A stretch of DNA of 64,000 nucleotides, taken from contig NZ_FOPV01000010.1 in the NCBI RefSeq assembly GCF_900113575.1, forward strand, positions 1 to 64,000, given 5' to 3'. The notes beneath the pieces are model-generated. The model saw only the letters and a list, made by a program, of their open reading frames with translations, did not search any database and had not been told where the DNA came from. Below, piece after piece: positions 10,433 to 22,409 of the stretch. This stretch comes from Nitrosospira sp. Nsp14. GTDB lineage: Bacteria > Pseudomonadota > Gammaproteobacteria > Burkholderiales > Nitrosomonadaceae. A program made the translations under genes and the position numbers. How positions within the stretch are numbered: position 1 is the first letter of the stretch; each line of letters opens with the position of its first letter.

Positions 10433-11542
10433 ATGAAACTTATACAAGCCGATAGGGATACCTTGCTAAAGCCGCTGCAAACTGTGACCGGCATTGTCGA
10501 GCGTCGCCACACCTTGCCCATACTGTCCAATGTGTTTATAGAATTAAAGAGCGAAAATATTTCATTCATTGCCACTGATCTGGAAATCCAGATCACCACA
10601 TCGGCAAAAGATGGCAGCGCGGCGGGGGACGCATATTCGGTTACGGTGGGGGCAAAAAAACTGCAGGATATATTGCGCGCGCTCCCTGAACAGGCTCAAG
10701 TGACCCTTGAAGCTGGCGAAAACAGGCTCCAGGCGAAAGCGGGTAAAAGCCGGTTTAATTTACAAACCCTGCCTGCGGAAGATTTCCCCCGTTTTCCGGA
10801 AAGCAAGGAGCCCCAGGCAAGAATAACCTTGCAGCAGCGCGAACTTAAGCACCTATTGTCGATGGTGCAATACGCAATGGCGCAACAGGACATTCGGTAT
10901 TATCTCAATGGGTTGCTGTTGCTGATGGAAGACAACTGTCTGAGGGTCGTCGCGACCGACGGGCATCGACTGGCATTCGCTTTCATGATGCTGGAAACGC
11001 ATCAGGAGAAAAACGAAGTCATATTGCCGCGCAAGGTGGTATTGGAGCTCGCCAGGCTGCTTGCCGACAGCGAGGAACCGGTGGTCGTGGAGATTCTGCA
11101 GAATCAGGTTCGTTTTGCCTTTTCAAATGTGGTCCTCGTGTCCAAAGTGATCGACGGAAAGTTTCCCGACTACAACCGAGTGATTCCCTCAGGCTACCAG
11201 AAACAGTTCGACATCAACCGCTTGTTGCTTTTGCAGACGCTCCAGAGGGCGTCGATTTTATCCAATGAAAAGTTTCGTGGCGTGCGGCTGATACTGACGA
11301 CGGGTAACCTCCGCATCGTCTGTACAAACAGCGAGCAGGAAGAAGCGGAGGAAGAGCTGGAGATTCAGTACGATGGCGAAGCGCTTGATATCGGCTTCAA
11401 CATCACCTATCTGCTGGATGTGTTGAACCACCTGAGCAGTGAAACGGTACAATGTTCTTTTGGGGATGCCAACAGCAGCGCGCTCATTGTCATTCCCGGC
11501 GAAGAAAATTTCAAATACGTCGTTATGCCGATGAGGATTTAG
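10433..11542 (+). CDS. dnaN: DNA polymerase III beta sliding clamp
   Basis: The clamp is a dimeric ring that tethers DNA polymerase III and other enzymes to DNA. The 369 residues form three repeated clamp domains of about 120 residues, and the chain ends with the VVMPMRI tail typical of beta clamps. It lies 200 bases after dnaA and 125 bases before gyrB; the second gap carries a parS site. Confidence 0.98.
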   Translation: MKLIQADRDTLLKPLQTVTGIVERRHTLPILSNVFIELKSENISFIATDLEIQITTSAKDGSAAGDAYSVTVGAKKLQDILRALPEQAQVTLEAGENRLQAKAGKSRFNLQTLPAEDFPRFPESKEPQARITLQQRELKHLLSMVQYAMAQQDIRYYLNGLLLLMEDNCLRVVATDGHRLAFAFMMLETHQEKNEVILPRKVVLELARLLADSEEPVVVEILQNQVRFAFSNVVLVSKVIDGKFPDYNRVIPSGYQKQFDINRLLLLQTLQRASILSNEKFRGVRLILTTGNLRIVCTNSEQEEAEEELEIQYDGEALDIGFNITYLLDVLNHLSSETVQCSFGDANSSALIVIPGEENFKYVVMPMRI

Positions 11543-11637
11543 CACTGATCCAGGCTATCACTGTTTTAGGCTACGTAGGCCGCCGAAAAAAGGTTTGAAA
11601 AGTTTGTGGGCGGGGAAGAAGCAAATCCAAACAATTG

Positions 11638-14094
<2,457 letters not shown>

Positions 14095-14274
14095 TCGGGA
14101 ATCTGGGTGTTTGATTTGATCTGGCGCCAGTTTCTGCCGAAGAGGAACAAGGAAGCAGGCATTGAGCACGCGGCCATGCTTGCATTTCCATAGCCAGGCT
14201 CAGATCGATCCGGCCGTAATTCTATCGCTATACAGGTAATAAAGTTTCCAAAAATATCAGAGGATTGAACTAAT

Positions 14275-15525
14275 ATGTGGGCCTCAAAACATACGCTCGA
14301 AAACGTCGACCCGGATTTGTGGCAGGCAGTGAAGGGCGAAGTGCAACGTCAGGAAGAATATATCGAGCTGATAGCGTCTGAGAACTATGCCAGTCCGGCG
14401 GTAATGCAGGCGCAGGGTTCGGTTCTGACGAATAAATATGCCGAGGGCTATCCAGGCAAGCGCTACTATGGCGGTTGCGAATATGTGGATGTTGTGGAGC
14501 AGTTGGCGATAGAGCGGTTAAAAGCACTGTTCGACGCGGAGTACGTGAACGTTCAGCCGCATTCCGGGTCCCAAGCCAACGCCGCCGTATATTTGACAGC
14601 GCTCCAGCCCGGGGACACCTTTCTGGGCATGTCGCTCGCACATGGGGGGCATTTAACCCACGGCGCTTCAGTCAACCTCAGCGGCAAAATCTTCAATGCG
14701 GTGTCGTATGGGTTAAAGCCAGAGAACGAAGAGCTGGATTACGACGAAGTCGCGCATCTGGCGCGCGAGCACAAGCCTAAAATGATTGTTGCCGGCGCCT
14801 CTGCCTATTCACTAGTGATAGACTGGAAACGCTTTCGCAAGATCGCGGATGAAGTGGGCGCTTACTTATTCGTAGACATGGCACATTACGCAGGCCTTGT
14901 GGCGGCAGGATTTTATCCCAATCCGGTCGGTATCGCCGATTTCGTCACCAGTACGACTCACAAGACGCTACGCGGTCCGCGCGGCGGCGTCATCTTGGCC
15001 AAGCCGGAGCATGAAAAAGCCCTTAATTCTGCAATATTTCCGCAAACGCAAGGGGGTCCGCTGATGCATGTGATCGCAGCCAAGGCTGTGGCCTTCAAGG
15101 AGGCGGCGAGCACAGCGTTCCGGGATTATCAGGAGCAGGTGATTGACAACGCCCGCGTAATGGCCAAGGTGTTGCAGGAGCGCGGCTTACGTATCGTCTC
15201 CGGACGCACGGACTGCCACATGTTTCTGGTCGACTTGCGCGCCAAGGATATCACCGGCAAGCAGGCCGCCGAATCGCTGGAGCTGGCGCATATCACCGTC
15301 AACAAAAATGCCATACCGAACGATCCCCAGAAGCCCTTCGTCACCAGCGGTATTCGCATAGGCTCGCCCGCCATGACCACCCGCGGCTTCAAGGAACTCG
15401 AAGCGGAACAGCTGGCGAATATGATTGCCGATGTCCTCGACGCGCCAACCGATACTGCGGTTCTTTCGCATGTTGCCCAGCAGGCAAGGACTCTGTGCGC
15501 CAGGTTTCCCGTCTATCAGCGTTGA
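14275..15525 (+). CDS. glyA: Serine hydroxymethyltransferase
   Basis: GlyA interconverts serine and glycine with tetrahydrofolate and supplies one-carbon units. It is a PLP enzyme; the cofactor lysine is K230 in [13 protein letters not shown]. The 416 residues match the family. An AGAGGA ribosome site precedes the ATG. The 180 bases before it, after gyrB, hold no gene. nrdR follows on the same strand, a common pairing in proteobacteria. Confidence 0.98.
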   Translation: MWASKHTLENVDPDLWQAVKGEVQRQEEYIELIASENYASPAVMQAQGSVLTNKYAEGYPGKRYYGGCEYVDVVEQLAIERLKALFDAEYVNVQPHSGSQANAAVYLTALQPGDTFLGMSLAHGGHLTHGASVNLSGKIFNAVSYGLKPENEELDYDEVAHLAREHKPKMIVAGASAYSLVIDWKRFRKIADEVGAYLFVDMAHYAGLVAAGFYPNPVGIADFVTSTTHKTLRGPRGGVILAKPEHEKALNSAIFPQTQGGPLMHVIAAKAVAFKEAASTAFRDYQEQVIDNARVMAKVLQERGLRIVSGRTDCHMFLVDLRAKDITGKQAAESLELAHITVNKNAIPNDPQKPFVTSGIRIGSPAMTTRGFKELEAEQLANMIADVLDAPTDTAVLSHVAQQARTLCARFPVYQR

Positions 15526-15632
15526 TGCGTATCGGGCAACAGCGCGATGGGTGTTCCTCAGAACAAGAAGGCTGCGCAAGGCTAAATCCCCGCGTAACCG
15601 GTTCACGCTCCCCATTTTCGGGCGTCTGACGG

Positions 15633-16112
15633 ATGAAATGTCCCTTTTGCAATGCCGATGACACGAGCGTAATAGATTCGCGCGCGAGCGAGGAAGGCGA
15701 CAGGATACGCCGCCGCCGCCGCTGCCTGACATGCGACAAACGGTTCACCACCTACGAGACGGTCGAGCTGCGGATGCCGCAGGTGGTAAAACAGGACGGC
15801 AACCGCGCTGAGTTCGACCGCGAGAAATTACTCACAAGCTTCATGCGTGCGCTGCATAAGCGTCCCGTGCCCACCGGCGACGTGGATGCGGCAATAGATC
15901 GCATCGTGCAAAAACTCCTGAGCCTCGGTGAACGGGAAATTCCTTCACGCAAAATTGGTGAAATGGTGATGGAGGAACTCTACAGGCTGGATAAAGTCGC
16001 TTATATTCGCTTTGCGTCGGTTTATCGAAGCTTCCAGGACGCCCATGATTTTCATAGCGTCATCAAAGAGCTGCAACGCCCGCAGCGAAGTAAGGAACCA
16101 AAAAAGTCCTAG
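15633..16112 (+). CDS. nrdR: Transcriptional repressor NrdR
   Basis: NrdR senses ATP/dATP and represses ribonucleotide reductase genes. The N-terminal zinc ribbon has Cys at 3, 6, 31 and 34 (MKCPFCN and RCLTCDKRF) and an ATP-cone domain follows from about residue 49. The 159 residues are typical. It stands between glyA and ribD, an arrangement frequent in beta- and gammaproteobacteria. Confidence 0.97.
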   Translation: MKCPFCNADDTSVIDSRASEEGDRIRRRRRCLTCDKRFTTYETVELRMPQVVKQDGNRAEFDREKLLTSFMRALHKRPVPTGDVDAAIDRIVQKLLSLGEREIPSRKIGEMVMEELYRLDKVAYIRFASVYRSFQDAHDFHSVIKELQRPQRSKEPKKS

Positions 16113-16194
16113 GCCTCATCTTGGCCATAATTTCTTCCGCCAGGAGGACGGATTAGGGCGATTAGCTCCATAATGAAGAACTAGCAGGGCGGGG

Positions 16195-16230
16195 AAATTA
16201 GGCAGGGGCTGCGATGATGCCCTAATTTGG
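16195..16230 (+). promoter_or_regulatory. Hairpin just before ribD
   Basis: AAATTAGGCA near 16195 can pair with TGCCCTAATTT near 16219-16229 with one bulged base, forming a stem of about ten pairs that ends some ten bases before the ribD ATG. It could affect ribD translation. It does not match the FMN riboswitch consensus and no T run follows, so it is not a clear terminator. Confidence 0.35.
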
Positions 16231-16239
16231 GGGTTGCCC

Positions 16240-17328
16240 ATGTTCAGCGCGAGCGATTATGCGTATATGGCCCAAGCCTTGCGGCTGGCCCACAAGGGTC
16301 TCTACAGCACCAGCCCCAACCCGCGCGTGGGCTGCGTTCTGGTCCGCGACGGCCGGGTACTTGGCGAAGGCTGGCACGAACGGGCCGGGGCCCCTCACGC
16401 GGAGATAAACGCGCTCGCCGCGGCCGGAGATGCGGCTCGCGGCGCGACCGCTTACGTTACGCTCGAGCCATGCAGCCATCATGGACGAACCCCGCCGTGC
16501 ACGGATGCGCTGATAAAAGCAGGCATTGCCAGGCTCGTGGCGGCAATGGAAGACCCAAACCCCCTCGTCTCAGGCGGAGGTTGCGCCAAGCTCCAGGCGG
16601 CCGGGATAGAAGTGCAAACCGGTCTCATGGCCAACGAAGCCCGGGCCCTCAATATCGGGTTCATTGCCCGCATGTCGCGCGAGCGCCCGTGGGTGAGAGC
16701 GAAAATTGCGGCGAGTCTCGACGGCAAGACCGCTCTCAATAATGGCACCAGTCAATGGATCACAAGCGAAGCGGCGCGTTGCGACGGGCACAGGTTGCGG
16801 GCACGTTCCTGCGCGATATTGACCGGGGTCGGCAGTGTACTGGCGGACAATCCCCGGCTCACGGTTCGCCACTTGGAGACCGCAAGGCAGCCACTAAGAG
16901 TGGTGGTAGATAGCCGCCTCGAAATTCCGGTGGATGCAAAGTTGCTGCGAGGTGACGGCGAGCTGATCTTTACCGCGGCCGCGAGCGAGGGGACAATCGG
17001 TGCATTGCGCGAAGTGGGGGCGCGAGTGATCGTGTTGCCTGGCGAAAACGGTCAGGTCGATCTGGCTGCAATGATGCGCAAACTGGCCGAGTTCGAAATA
17101 AATGAAGTTCTGGTAGAAGCCGGGTCGCGATTGAATGGCGCGCTTGTAGCCGCCGGGCTGGTCGATGAACTTGTGATTTATCTCGCGCCCTATCTGATTG
17201 GCGACGCAGCCTGCGGCATGCTGAAGCTGCCTGAACTAGCCGATCTGGAAGCGAAGCGCGCGCTCTTGATTGAAGACACGCGCATGGTGGGACCCGATAT
17301 CCGGATCACGGCACGATTGACCCGATAA
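16240..17328 (+). CDS. ribD: Riboflavin biosynthesis deaminase/reductase RibD
   Basis: RibD carries out steps two and three of riboflavin synthesis: deamination of the pyrimidine and reduction of the ribosyl side chain. The N-terminal zinc deaminase has HAEINAL and PCSHHGRTPPC; the C-terminal half is the dihydrofolate-reductase-like domain. I chose the ATG at 16240, although an in-frame TTG lies six bases earlier. The 362 residues fit. It lies about 110 bases after nrdR, and the other rib genes resume at 19550 after the inverted regBA pair. Confidence 0.97.
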   Translation: MFSASDYAYMAQALRLAHKGLYSTSPNPRVGCVLVRDGRVLGEGWHERAGAPHAEINALAAAGDAARGATAYVTLEPCSHHGRTPPCTDALIKAGIARLVAAMEDPNPLVSGGGCAKLQAAGIEVQTGLMANEARALNIGFIARMSRERPWVRAKIAASLDGKTALNNGTSQWITSEAARCDGHRLRARSCAILTGVGSVLADNPRLTVRHLETARQPLRVVVDSRLEIPVDAKLLRGDGELIFTAAASEGTIGALREVGARVIVLPGENGQVDLAAMMRKLAEFEINEVLVEAGSRLNGALVAAGLVDELVIYLAPYLIGDAACGMLKLPELADLEAKRALLIEDTRMVGPDIRITARLTR

Positions 17329-17347
17329 CCTGACTAGAGAAGAAATC

Positions 17348-17908
17348 TTAGGTCTTCGCAGGGTATTTGGTGAGCTTGCGCTGCAAGGTGCGCCGATGCA
17401 TGTTCAGCACTCTCGCCGTTACCGAAACGTTGCCTTTATTCTCGTTTAACACCCGCTGGATGTACTCCCACTCGAGCCGGCCCACCGATAGCGGATGTGC
17501 GCTGATTTTGACGTCCGCATCCCCGGAAGTACGTTCAAACGCTATCATGATTTCGTCAACGTCAACCGGTTTCGCCAGGTAATGCGTGGCACCGAGCTTG
17601 ATCGCTTCCACTGCCGTCGCAATACTGGCATAACCTGTCAACATGACAATGCGTGTGCCCGGATCGAGAGCCCGCAGTTTTTCAACCAGAGCCAATCCCG
17701 AAACACCAGGCAGCCTTAGATCGATTACGGCAAACTCGGGCGTGCAGGCTTCTGCGGCTTCCAATGCCTGTTCGACCGTTTGTGCGCACGAAACGTTAAA
17801 CCCCCTCTTAGTCATTGCATTCGCAAGTACCGTACAAAACGTCACGTCATCATCCACCACCAGCAGGGTGGGGCGGTCATCCACTTCCATTCCAGGTTGC
17901 GCTGTCAT
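17348..17908 (-). CDS. regA: Response regulator of the RegA/ActR/PrrA family
   Basis: RegA is the DNA-binding partner of the redox sensor RegB and controls respiration, carbon fixation and nitrogen genes in proteobacteria. The receiver domain carries the acidic pair at 19-21, phospho-acceptor D63 in VIDLRLPG, T91 and K113. The C-terminal part from about 140 is a Fis-type helix-turn-helix (NKGNVSVTARVLNMHRRTLQ), as in RegA. I chose the ATG at 17908, which overlaps the regB stop by four bases, over an upstream ATG inside regB. Length is 186 residues. Confidence 0.93.
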   Translation of the reverse strand: MTAQPGMEVDDRPTLLVVDDDVTFCTVLANAMTKRGFNVSCAQTVEQALEAAEACTPEFAVIDLRLPGVSGLALVEKLRALDPGTRIVMLTGYASIATAVEAIKLGATHYLAKPVDVDEIMIAFERTSGDADVKISAHPLSVGRLEWEYIQRVLNENKGNVSVTARVLNMHRRTLQRKLTKYPAKT

Positions 17909-19179
17909 ATCGATTGTTGTATCAGGGGTAATATTACTTCGGTGCACGCGCCGCCATCCCTACCTTCTCGATTCATCAGGCGTACGCTGCCGCCGAAACG
18001 TTCAATATTTGCATTTGCCAGGAACAGGCCGATTCCGAAACCCTGCCCTCCCGGCTTGGTGGTGAAGAAAGCTTGTCCCGCACGCTGGACGGCTTCCCCG
18101 CTCAGGCCTTCACCATGGTCGAGAATTTGGAGATGTAACTCGTGATGATTCCACTTAACCTCTACCTCTATATGTTGCAGGGACGCGTCGGCGGCGTTAT
18201 TCAACAGGTTGAGAATCGACTGGCTCAGCAATTGCGTATTCAGAATCTGGGGCGGAGGCTCCACGCCGCTGGCCTGGTAGGTGAACTTCACAGAGGGCCG
18301 CATCAGTTGCCATTTGTCCAGCACCTGGCGCAGAAAACTATCCACGGCCTGACCGCTGACGTCCTCCGCCCGCGCTTGCCCCGCATCCGCCAGCAGTTGC
18401 GTCAGTGTGCGCTTGCAATGGCTGATCTGATCACGCAGTATTCTAATGTTATTCTGGAATTCGCTGTTTTCGGTATGTTCGTGCTGCAGCTCCCCCGTTA
18501 CCACCGCCATCGTTGCCAGTGGCGTACCGAGTTCATGCGCGGCGCCTGCGGCCAACGTTCCCAGTGCGATAATCTGCTCATTGCGTAACGCCTGCTCCCG
18601 CGCCAACGCCAGATCCTTGTCCCGCTCGCGGATCGAGATGCCCATCTTAACAACGAACCAGGCGATTAATACAGTGCTTAATACGAATGCCAGCCACATT
18701 CCGGACACGTGCATAATAAATTCGCTGCCGTGCTCGTCATGGTCATGCGGAAGCGGTACATAATAAAATAGCAGCAGCGTATAGCAGCTTATTGTGATCG
18801 CCGCCATTACCCATGTATAAGCCCAGGGGAGCGCGGCGGCTGCGATCGTCAGCGGTAACAAATAAAGGGAGATGAATGGATTGGTCGAGCCGCCGCTGAA
18901 ATACAGCAGGGCACTCAACGCGAATACGTCCATCACGAGCTGCCCGAAAAACTCAACGCTTGAAACCGGCCACTTGCGGCGCAGGCGGAGCCAGGTGGCG
19001 AGATTCAGGACTGCGAGCAGAACCGCTACCGCAACCATTTCGGTCCAGGGCAGGTTCATCTCAAGTATCCAATATGCCAGGCCGAAGGTAAGGCACTGCG
19101 CGGCAATCACGATATTTCTGAGCAGAAACAACCGCTGCAAATTCTTGCGTAGCGGCGATTGACTGAGGTCACTGAACAT
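17905..19179 (-). CDS. regB: Redox sensor histidine kinase of the RegB/PrrB family
   Basis: RegB senses the quinone pool and redox state and phosphorylates RegA. Six hydrophobic segments occupy about residues 18-178. The heptapeptide GGSTNPF at 96-102 is the RegB quinone-binding motif GGxxNPF. The H-box GAAHELGTPLA holds the phospho-acceptor H215, and C255 in QISHCKRTL corresponds by position to the redox-active cysteine. The ATP-binding domain ends the chain. The start at 19179 (MFSDLSQSPL) is chosen because upstream codons show no family character; no strong ribosome site is visible. It is translationally coupled to regA. Confidence 0.93.
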   Translation of the reverse strand: MFSDLSQSPLRKNLQRLFLLRNIVIAAQCLTFGLAYWILEMNLPWTEMVAVAVLLAVLNLATWLRLRRKWPVSSVEFFGQLVMDVFALSALLYFSGGSTNPFISLYLLPLTIAAAALPWAYTWVMAAITISCYTLLLFYYVPLPHDHDEHGSEFIMHVSGMWLAFVLSTVLIAWFVVKMGISIRERDKDLALAREQALRNEQIIALGTLAAGAAHELGTPLATMAVVTGELQHEHTENSEFQNNIRILRDQISHCKRTLTQLLADAGQARAEDVSGQAVDSFLRQVLDKWQLMRPSVKFTYQASGVEPPPQILNTQLLSQSILNLLNNAADASLQHIEVEVKWNHHELHLQILDHGEGLSGEAVQRAGQAFFTTKPGGQGFGIGLFLANANIERFGGSVRLMNREGRDGGACTEVILPLIQQSI

Positions 19180-19549
19180 TTGCGTGCTTGTGCTTGCGCA
19201 CGTTGTATTATGCGACTGGACGCGTTTTGGTAAAAGCCTGCGGCGCGTCCACAGGTTAGAGGCGAATGGCGCAGCCTCCGGCAGGAGCATGGTCCCGCAG
19301 CATATCGGTCTTGTCTAGCAAAATCGAGCGCTCATCCTGCGCGTTAATCGCATCGGGACAAGTAGCCCGGAACATAGTCCATATGGGCGCGCCCACTGTT
19401 ATTTAATAGGCCATCACCCGCTCGAAGTAATGAACATTATCGTATATTCTCCTTCACGGCCATGCGGCAAATTGCCGCACACCCCATCCCCCAGTAGGGC
19501 GCGGTTGCACCGTTTCCCGGGTCTTCTGTTTGAAAGCAGGAAGGATTAG
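19180..19549. promoter_or_regulatory. Divergent regB/ribE intergenic region with a dyad
   Basis: This 370-base stretch separates the leftward regBA pair from rightward ribE and holds no convincing gene. At 19463-19479 there is a near-perfect dyad, TGCGGCAA-A-TTGCCGCA, about 70 bases before the ribE start, which looks like a protein-binding site. No FMN riboswitch consensus is visible. Confidence 0.4.
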
Positions 19550-20152
19550 ATGTTCACCGGAATTATCCAGGCCATTGGGAAAATCACGCATATAGCTCCA
19601 CTGGACGACGGCGTAAGCTTGCGCATTGCTTCCAGTCAATTGGATTTGGGCGACGTGAAAACCGGAGACAGCATCGCGGTGAATGGAGTATGCCTTACCG
19701 TAACCGCCATTGCCGAGGGCCAGTTTTCCGTAGACGTGTCGCGCGAAACCTTGAACTGCACGGTGGATATGGATAAGCAGGGCAATCAGGTCAATCTCGA
19801 AAAGGCCCTGCGTCTATCCGATCGGCTCGGCGGTCACCTGGTCAGCGGACACGTCGACGGTGTGGGCGAAGTAATCACGTTTACGCCAGCCGGCGAAAGT
19901 CATCTGCTGGTGCTTCGCCTGCCGATGCCGTTATTAAAATATATTGCTAAAAAGGGTTCCATCACCGTGAATGGGGTAAGCTTAACGGTTAACACACTTA
20001 CGGCCGACCAGGTAGAGATCAATCTCATCCCGCATACAATATCGGCGACGACTCTTAATGGGCTTCAGGCAGGCGCCAAGGTCAATATCGAAGTGGATAT
20101 GCTCGCACGCTACGTGGAGCGGCTGATCGGCAAGCAGGTGAATTTGGATTAA
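19550..20152 (+). CDS. ribE: Riboflavin synthase alpha chain
   Basis: This enzyme dismutates two lumazine molecules to riboflavin. The chain opens with the diagnostic [10 protein letters not shown] and contains two similar barrel halves, each with an NG(V)CLTV / NGVSLTVN block (near 45 and 145). The 200 residues match the family. ribBX begins eight bases after its stop, so the two are one transcription unit. Confidence 0.97.
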   Translation: MFTGIIQAIGKITHIAPLDDGVSLRIASSQLDLGDVKTGDSIAVNGVCLTVTAIAEGQFSVDVSRETLNCTVDMDKQGNQVNLEKALRLSDRLGGHLVSGHVDGVGEVITFTPAGESHLLVLRLPMPLLKYIAKKGSITVNGVSLTVNTLTADQVEINLIPHTISATTLNGLQAGAKVNIEVDMLARYVERLIGKQVNLD

Positions 20153-20160
20153 CGTTGGAC

Positions 20161-21279
20161 ATGATTATAAGTTCCATCCAGGAAATAATTGCCGAAATGA
20201 GGGCCGGCAAAATGGTTATCCTTGTGGATGAGGAAAACCGGGAAAACGAGGGCGATCTCGTTCTGGCGGCGGATTTCGTTACCCCGGAGGCCATCAATTT
20301 CATGGCGATGCACGGCCGTGGATTGATCTGCCTGACCCTGACCGAGGAGCGCTGCCGCCAGCTCAATCTGCCGTTGATGGTCACCGCCAACCGTTCCCCC
20401 ATGGGCACCAATTTCACCGTCTCCATCGAGGCGGCCACCGGCGTCACCACCGGTATTTCAGCCCAGGACCGTGCCCGCACCGTTCAGGCCGCAGTGAACA
20501 AGCACGCGAAGCCGGAAGACCTCATTCAGCCTGGGCACATTTTTCCCCTCATGGCACAAACCGGCGGCGTGCTGGTTCGCGCCGGGCATACTGAAGCGGG
20601 TTGCGATCTGGCAAACCTCGCCGGACTTACCCCCGCAGCAGTCATTTGCGAAATACTCAAAGAAGATGGCAGCATGGCTCGTCTGCCGGATCTGGTTGAA
20701 TTCGCGGTAAAGCATCAACTCAAGATCGGGGCGATTACCGATCTCATTCACTACCGTAGCCGTACCGAGAGTCTGGTTGAGCGCATGGTGGAACGTCCCG
20801 TACAAACCGCACACGGCGAGTTCCGCCTCATTGCCTATTTGGACAAGACCGTGAATGCCACCCACCTGGCGCTGGTAAAAGGCATCATTGATCCCGACAC
20901 TGAAACCCTGGTGCGCGTACACGAGCCGCTTTCCGTAATTGATCTGCTGGATGTGAACGACGATACCCATTCGTGGAACGTCAATGATGCGCTTCAGGTG
21001 ATTGGCCGTGCGGAGACCGGCGTAATCGTCCTGCTCCATCCTATGGAAAGGGGGGCGGAATTGCTCGACCGCGTCACGCCGGCGAAAACAAGTCCTCGCG
21101 TCGCTGCGCGCACTGACTTGCGCGACTATGGCATTGGCGCGCAAATACTTAAAGATCTTAATGTTGGCAAGATGCGGTTGCTGGCGATACCGCGAAAAAT
21201 GCCCAGCATGGCCGGGTTTGGGCTGGAAGTGGCAGGATATCTGGAACCCGAGGACAAAAGCCGCGAGCCGGCCAGCTAG
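20161..21279 (+). CDS. ribB: Dihydroxybutanone-phosphate synthase with degenerate GTP cyclohydrolase II domain (RibBX type)
   Basis: The N-terminal half (about 1-205) is a complete 3,4-dihydroxy-2-butanone 4-phosphate synthase, with [23 protein letters not shown] and the GHTEAGCDL block. The C-terminal half resembles GTP cyclohydrolase II but has lost the zinc cysteines: where RibA has a Cys-containing stretch around the VRVHSEC motif, this protein has [15 protein letters not shown]. It therefore cannot be expected to make the pyrimidine precursor; a separate ribA should exist elsewhere. I use the ATG at 20161; a TTG lies six bases upstream. Length is 372 residues. Confidence 0.93.
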   Translation: MIISSIQEIIAEMRAGKMVILVDEENRENEGDLVLAADFVTPEAINFMAMHGRGLICLTLTEERCRQLNLPLMVTANRSPMGTNFTVSIEAATGVTTGISAQDRARTVQAAVNKHAKPEDLIQPGHIFPLMAQTGGVLVRAGHTEAGCDLANLAGLTPAAVICEILKEDGSMARLPDLVEFAVKHQLKIGAITDLIHYRSRTESLVERMVERPVQTAHGEFRLIAYLDKTVNATHLALVKGIIDPDTETLVRVHEPLSVIDLLDVNDDTHSWNVNDALQVIGRAETGVIVLLHPMERGAELLDRVTPAKTSPRVAARTDLRDYGIGAQILKDLNVGKMRLLAIPRKMPSMAGFGLEVAGYLEPEDKSREPAS

Positions 21280-21372
21280 CTGGAAATAATTTATGCGCGA
21301 TTTTTTGCCGCTAATAGCCTCGTAACGGCCACAAGTTATAATTTTTGCAGACTGATTCTATAAAGGAACAAT

Positions 21373-21855
21373 ATGGGGCGCTACGACAACATTCTTGAGC
21401 TTGAACGTGACCTCAATGGGGAGGATTTACGGATCGGTATTGTCATGAGCCGTTTTAACATGGACGTGGGTGAAGGGTTGCTCGGCGCTTGCACTGCGGA
21501 ATTGATAAAACGCGGGGTGCAGGAGTCGGGCATGTTACTGGTGACCGTGCCAGGTGCGCTGGAGATACCGCTCACCCTGCAAAAAATGGCTTTAACCGAC
21601 CAGTTTGACGCCCTGATAGCATTGGGGGCGGTCATACGGGGCGAGACGTATCATTTTGAAATCGTATCGAATCAATCCGCCAGCGGTTTGGCCGCTGTGC
21701 AGCTCGATACCGGCATCCCCGTCGCCAACGGGATTCTTACTACCGAAACGGACGACCAGGCAATGGCCCGCATGAGCCAGAAAGGTACCGAAGCCGCACA
21801 GGTGGCGATCGAGATGGCCAACCTGCTACGAGAACTTGAGGACGTGACTCAGTAA
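21373..21855 (+). CDS. ribH: 6,7-dimethyl-8-ribityllumazine synthase
   Basis: RibH condenses the ribitylamino-pyrimidine with dihydroxybutanone phosphate to lumazine, the substrate of riboflavin synthase. The family signature [12 protein letters not shown] is present near residue 84, with the phosphate-binding stretch and the late [11 protein letters not shown] region. 160 residues; a GGAAC ribosome site precedes the ATG. nusB follows nine bases after the stop, the standard ribH-nusB pairing. Confidence 0.97.
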   Translation: MGRYDNILELERDLNGEDLRIGIVMSRFNMDVGEGLLGACTAELIKRGVQESGMLLVTVPGALEIPLTLQKMALTDQFDALIALGAVIRGETYHFEIVSNQSASGLAAVQLDTGIPVANGILTTETDDQAMARMSQKGTEAAQVAIEMANLLRELEDVTQ

Positions 21856-21864
21856 TCTGATCCG

Positions 21865-22338
21865 ATGACACAGACTAAACCGGTAACCAAACGGGCGGGC
21901 AATCCGGGCCGCAAAACCCGCCGTCGCCACGCCCGCGAACTGGCCTTGCAGGGGCTTTACCAATACTGCGTCGCGGGTGGACCCGCCGAGGCCATCGAAG
22001 CGCAGCTGAAAGAAACGAATGAGTTCGCCAAAACGGACGAGGCATATTTCTCAAGTCTGCTGTACGGCGTGCTGACAAATGTCGCAGAGCTGGAACAGCA
22101 AATTCAGCCTTATCTCGATCGGCCGTTCAAGGAGCTGAGCCCGGTGGAGATTGCCATTCTGTTATTGGGCACGCATGAGCTTGCCAGCCATCTGGAAATA
22201 CCTTATCGAGCAGTGATCAACGAAGCTGTGGAGCTGGCAAAGACCTACGGCGGGACCGATGGGCACAAGTACGTGAACGGAGTCCTGGATAAACTGGCGG
22301 CGAAGCTGCGAACGACGGAGGTTCACGCAAGAGCTTAA
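21865..22338 (+). CDS. nusB: Transcription antitermination factor NusB
   Basis: NusB binds boxA RNA with NusE (S10) and allows RNA polymerase to read through rRNA operons. The chain begins with a basic stretch, then RRHARELALQGLYQY, and ends in the family block INEAVELAKTYGGTDGHKYVNGVLDKLA. 157 residues. It is directly downstream of ribH. Confidence 0.97.
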   Translation: MTQTKPVTKRAGNPGRKTRRRHARELALQGLYQYCVAGGPAEAIEAQLKETNEFAKTDEAYFSSLLYGVLTNVAELEQQIQPYLDRPFKELSPVEIAILLLGTHELASHLEIPYRAVINEAVELAKTYGGTDGHKYVNGVLDKLAAKLRTTEVHARA

Positions 22339-22409
22339 GTAGGCGGGGCCGGACGAGCCGCCCGCCGGGTCTCTATCGCGCTTCTGCGGCTTGTGCCCAG
22401 TTTCAAAGA

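Noticed and set aside
16113-16239. FMN riboswitch before ribD
   Set aside because: The conserved AGGGGCAGGGTGAA-like core is absent; only a simple hairpin is seen.
19180-19549. FMN riboswitch before ribE
   Set aside because: No riboswitch core; only a dyad.
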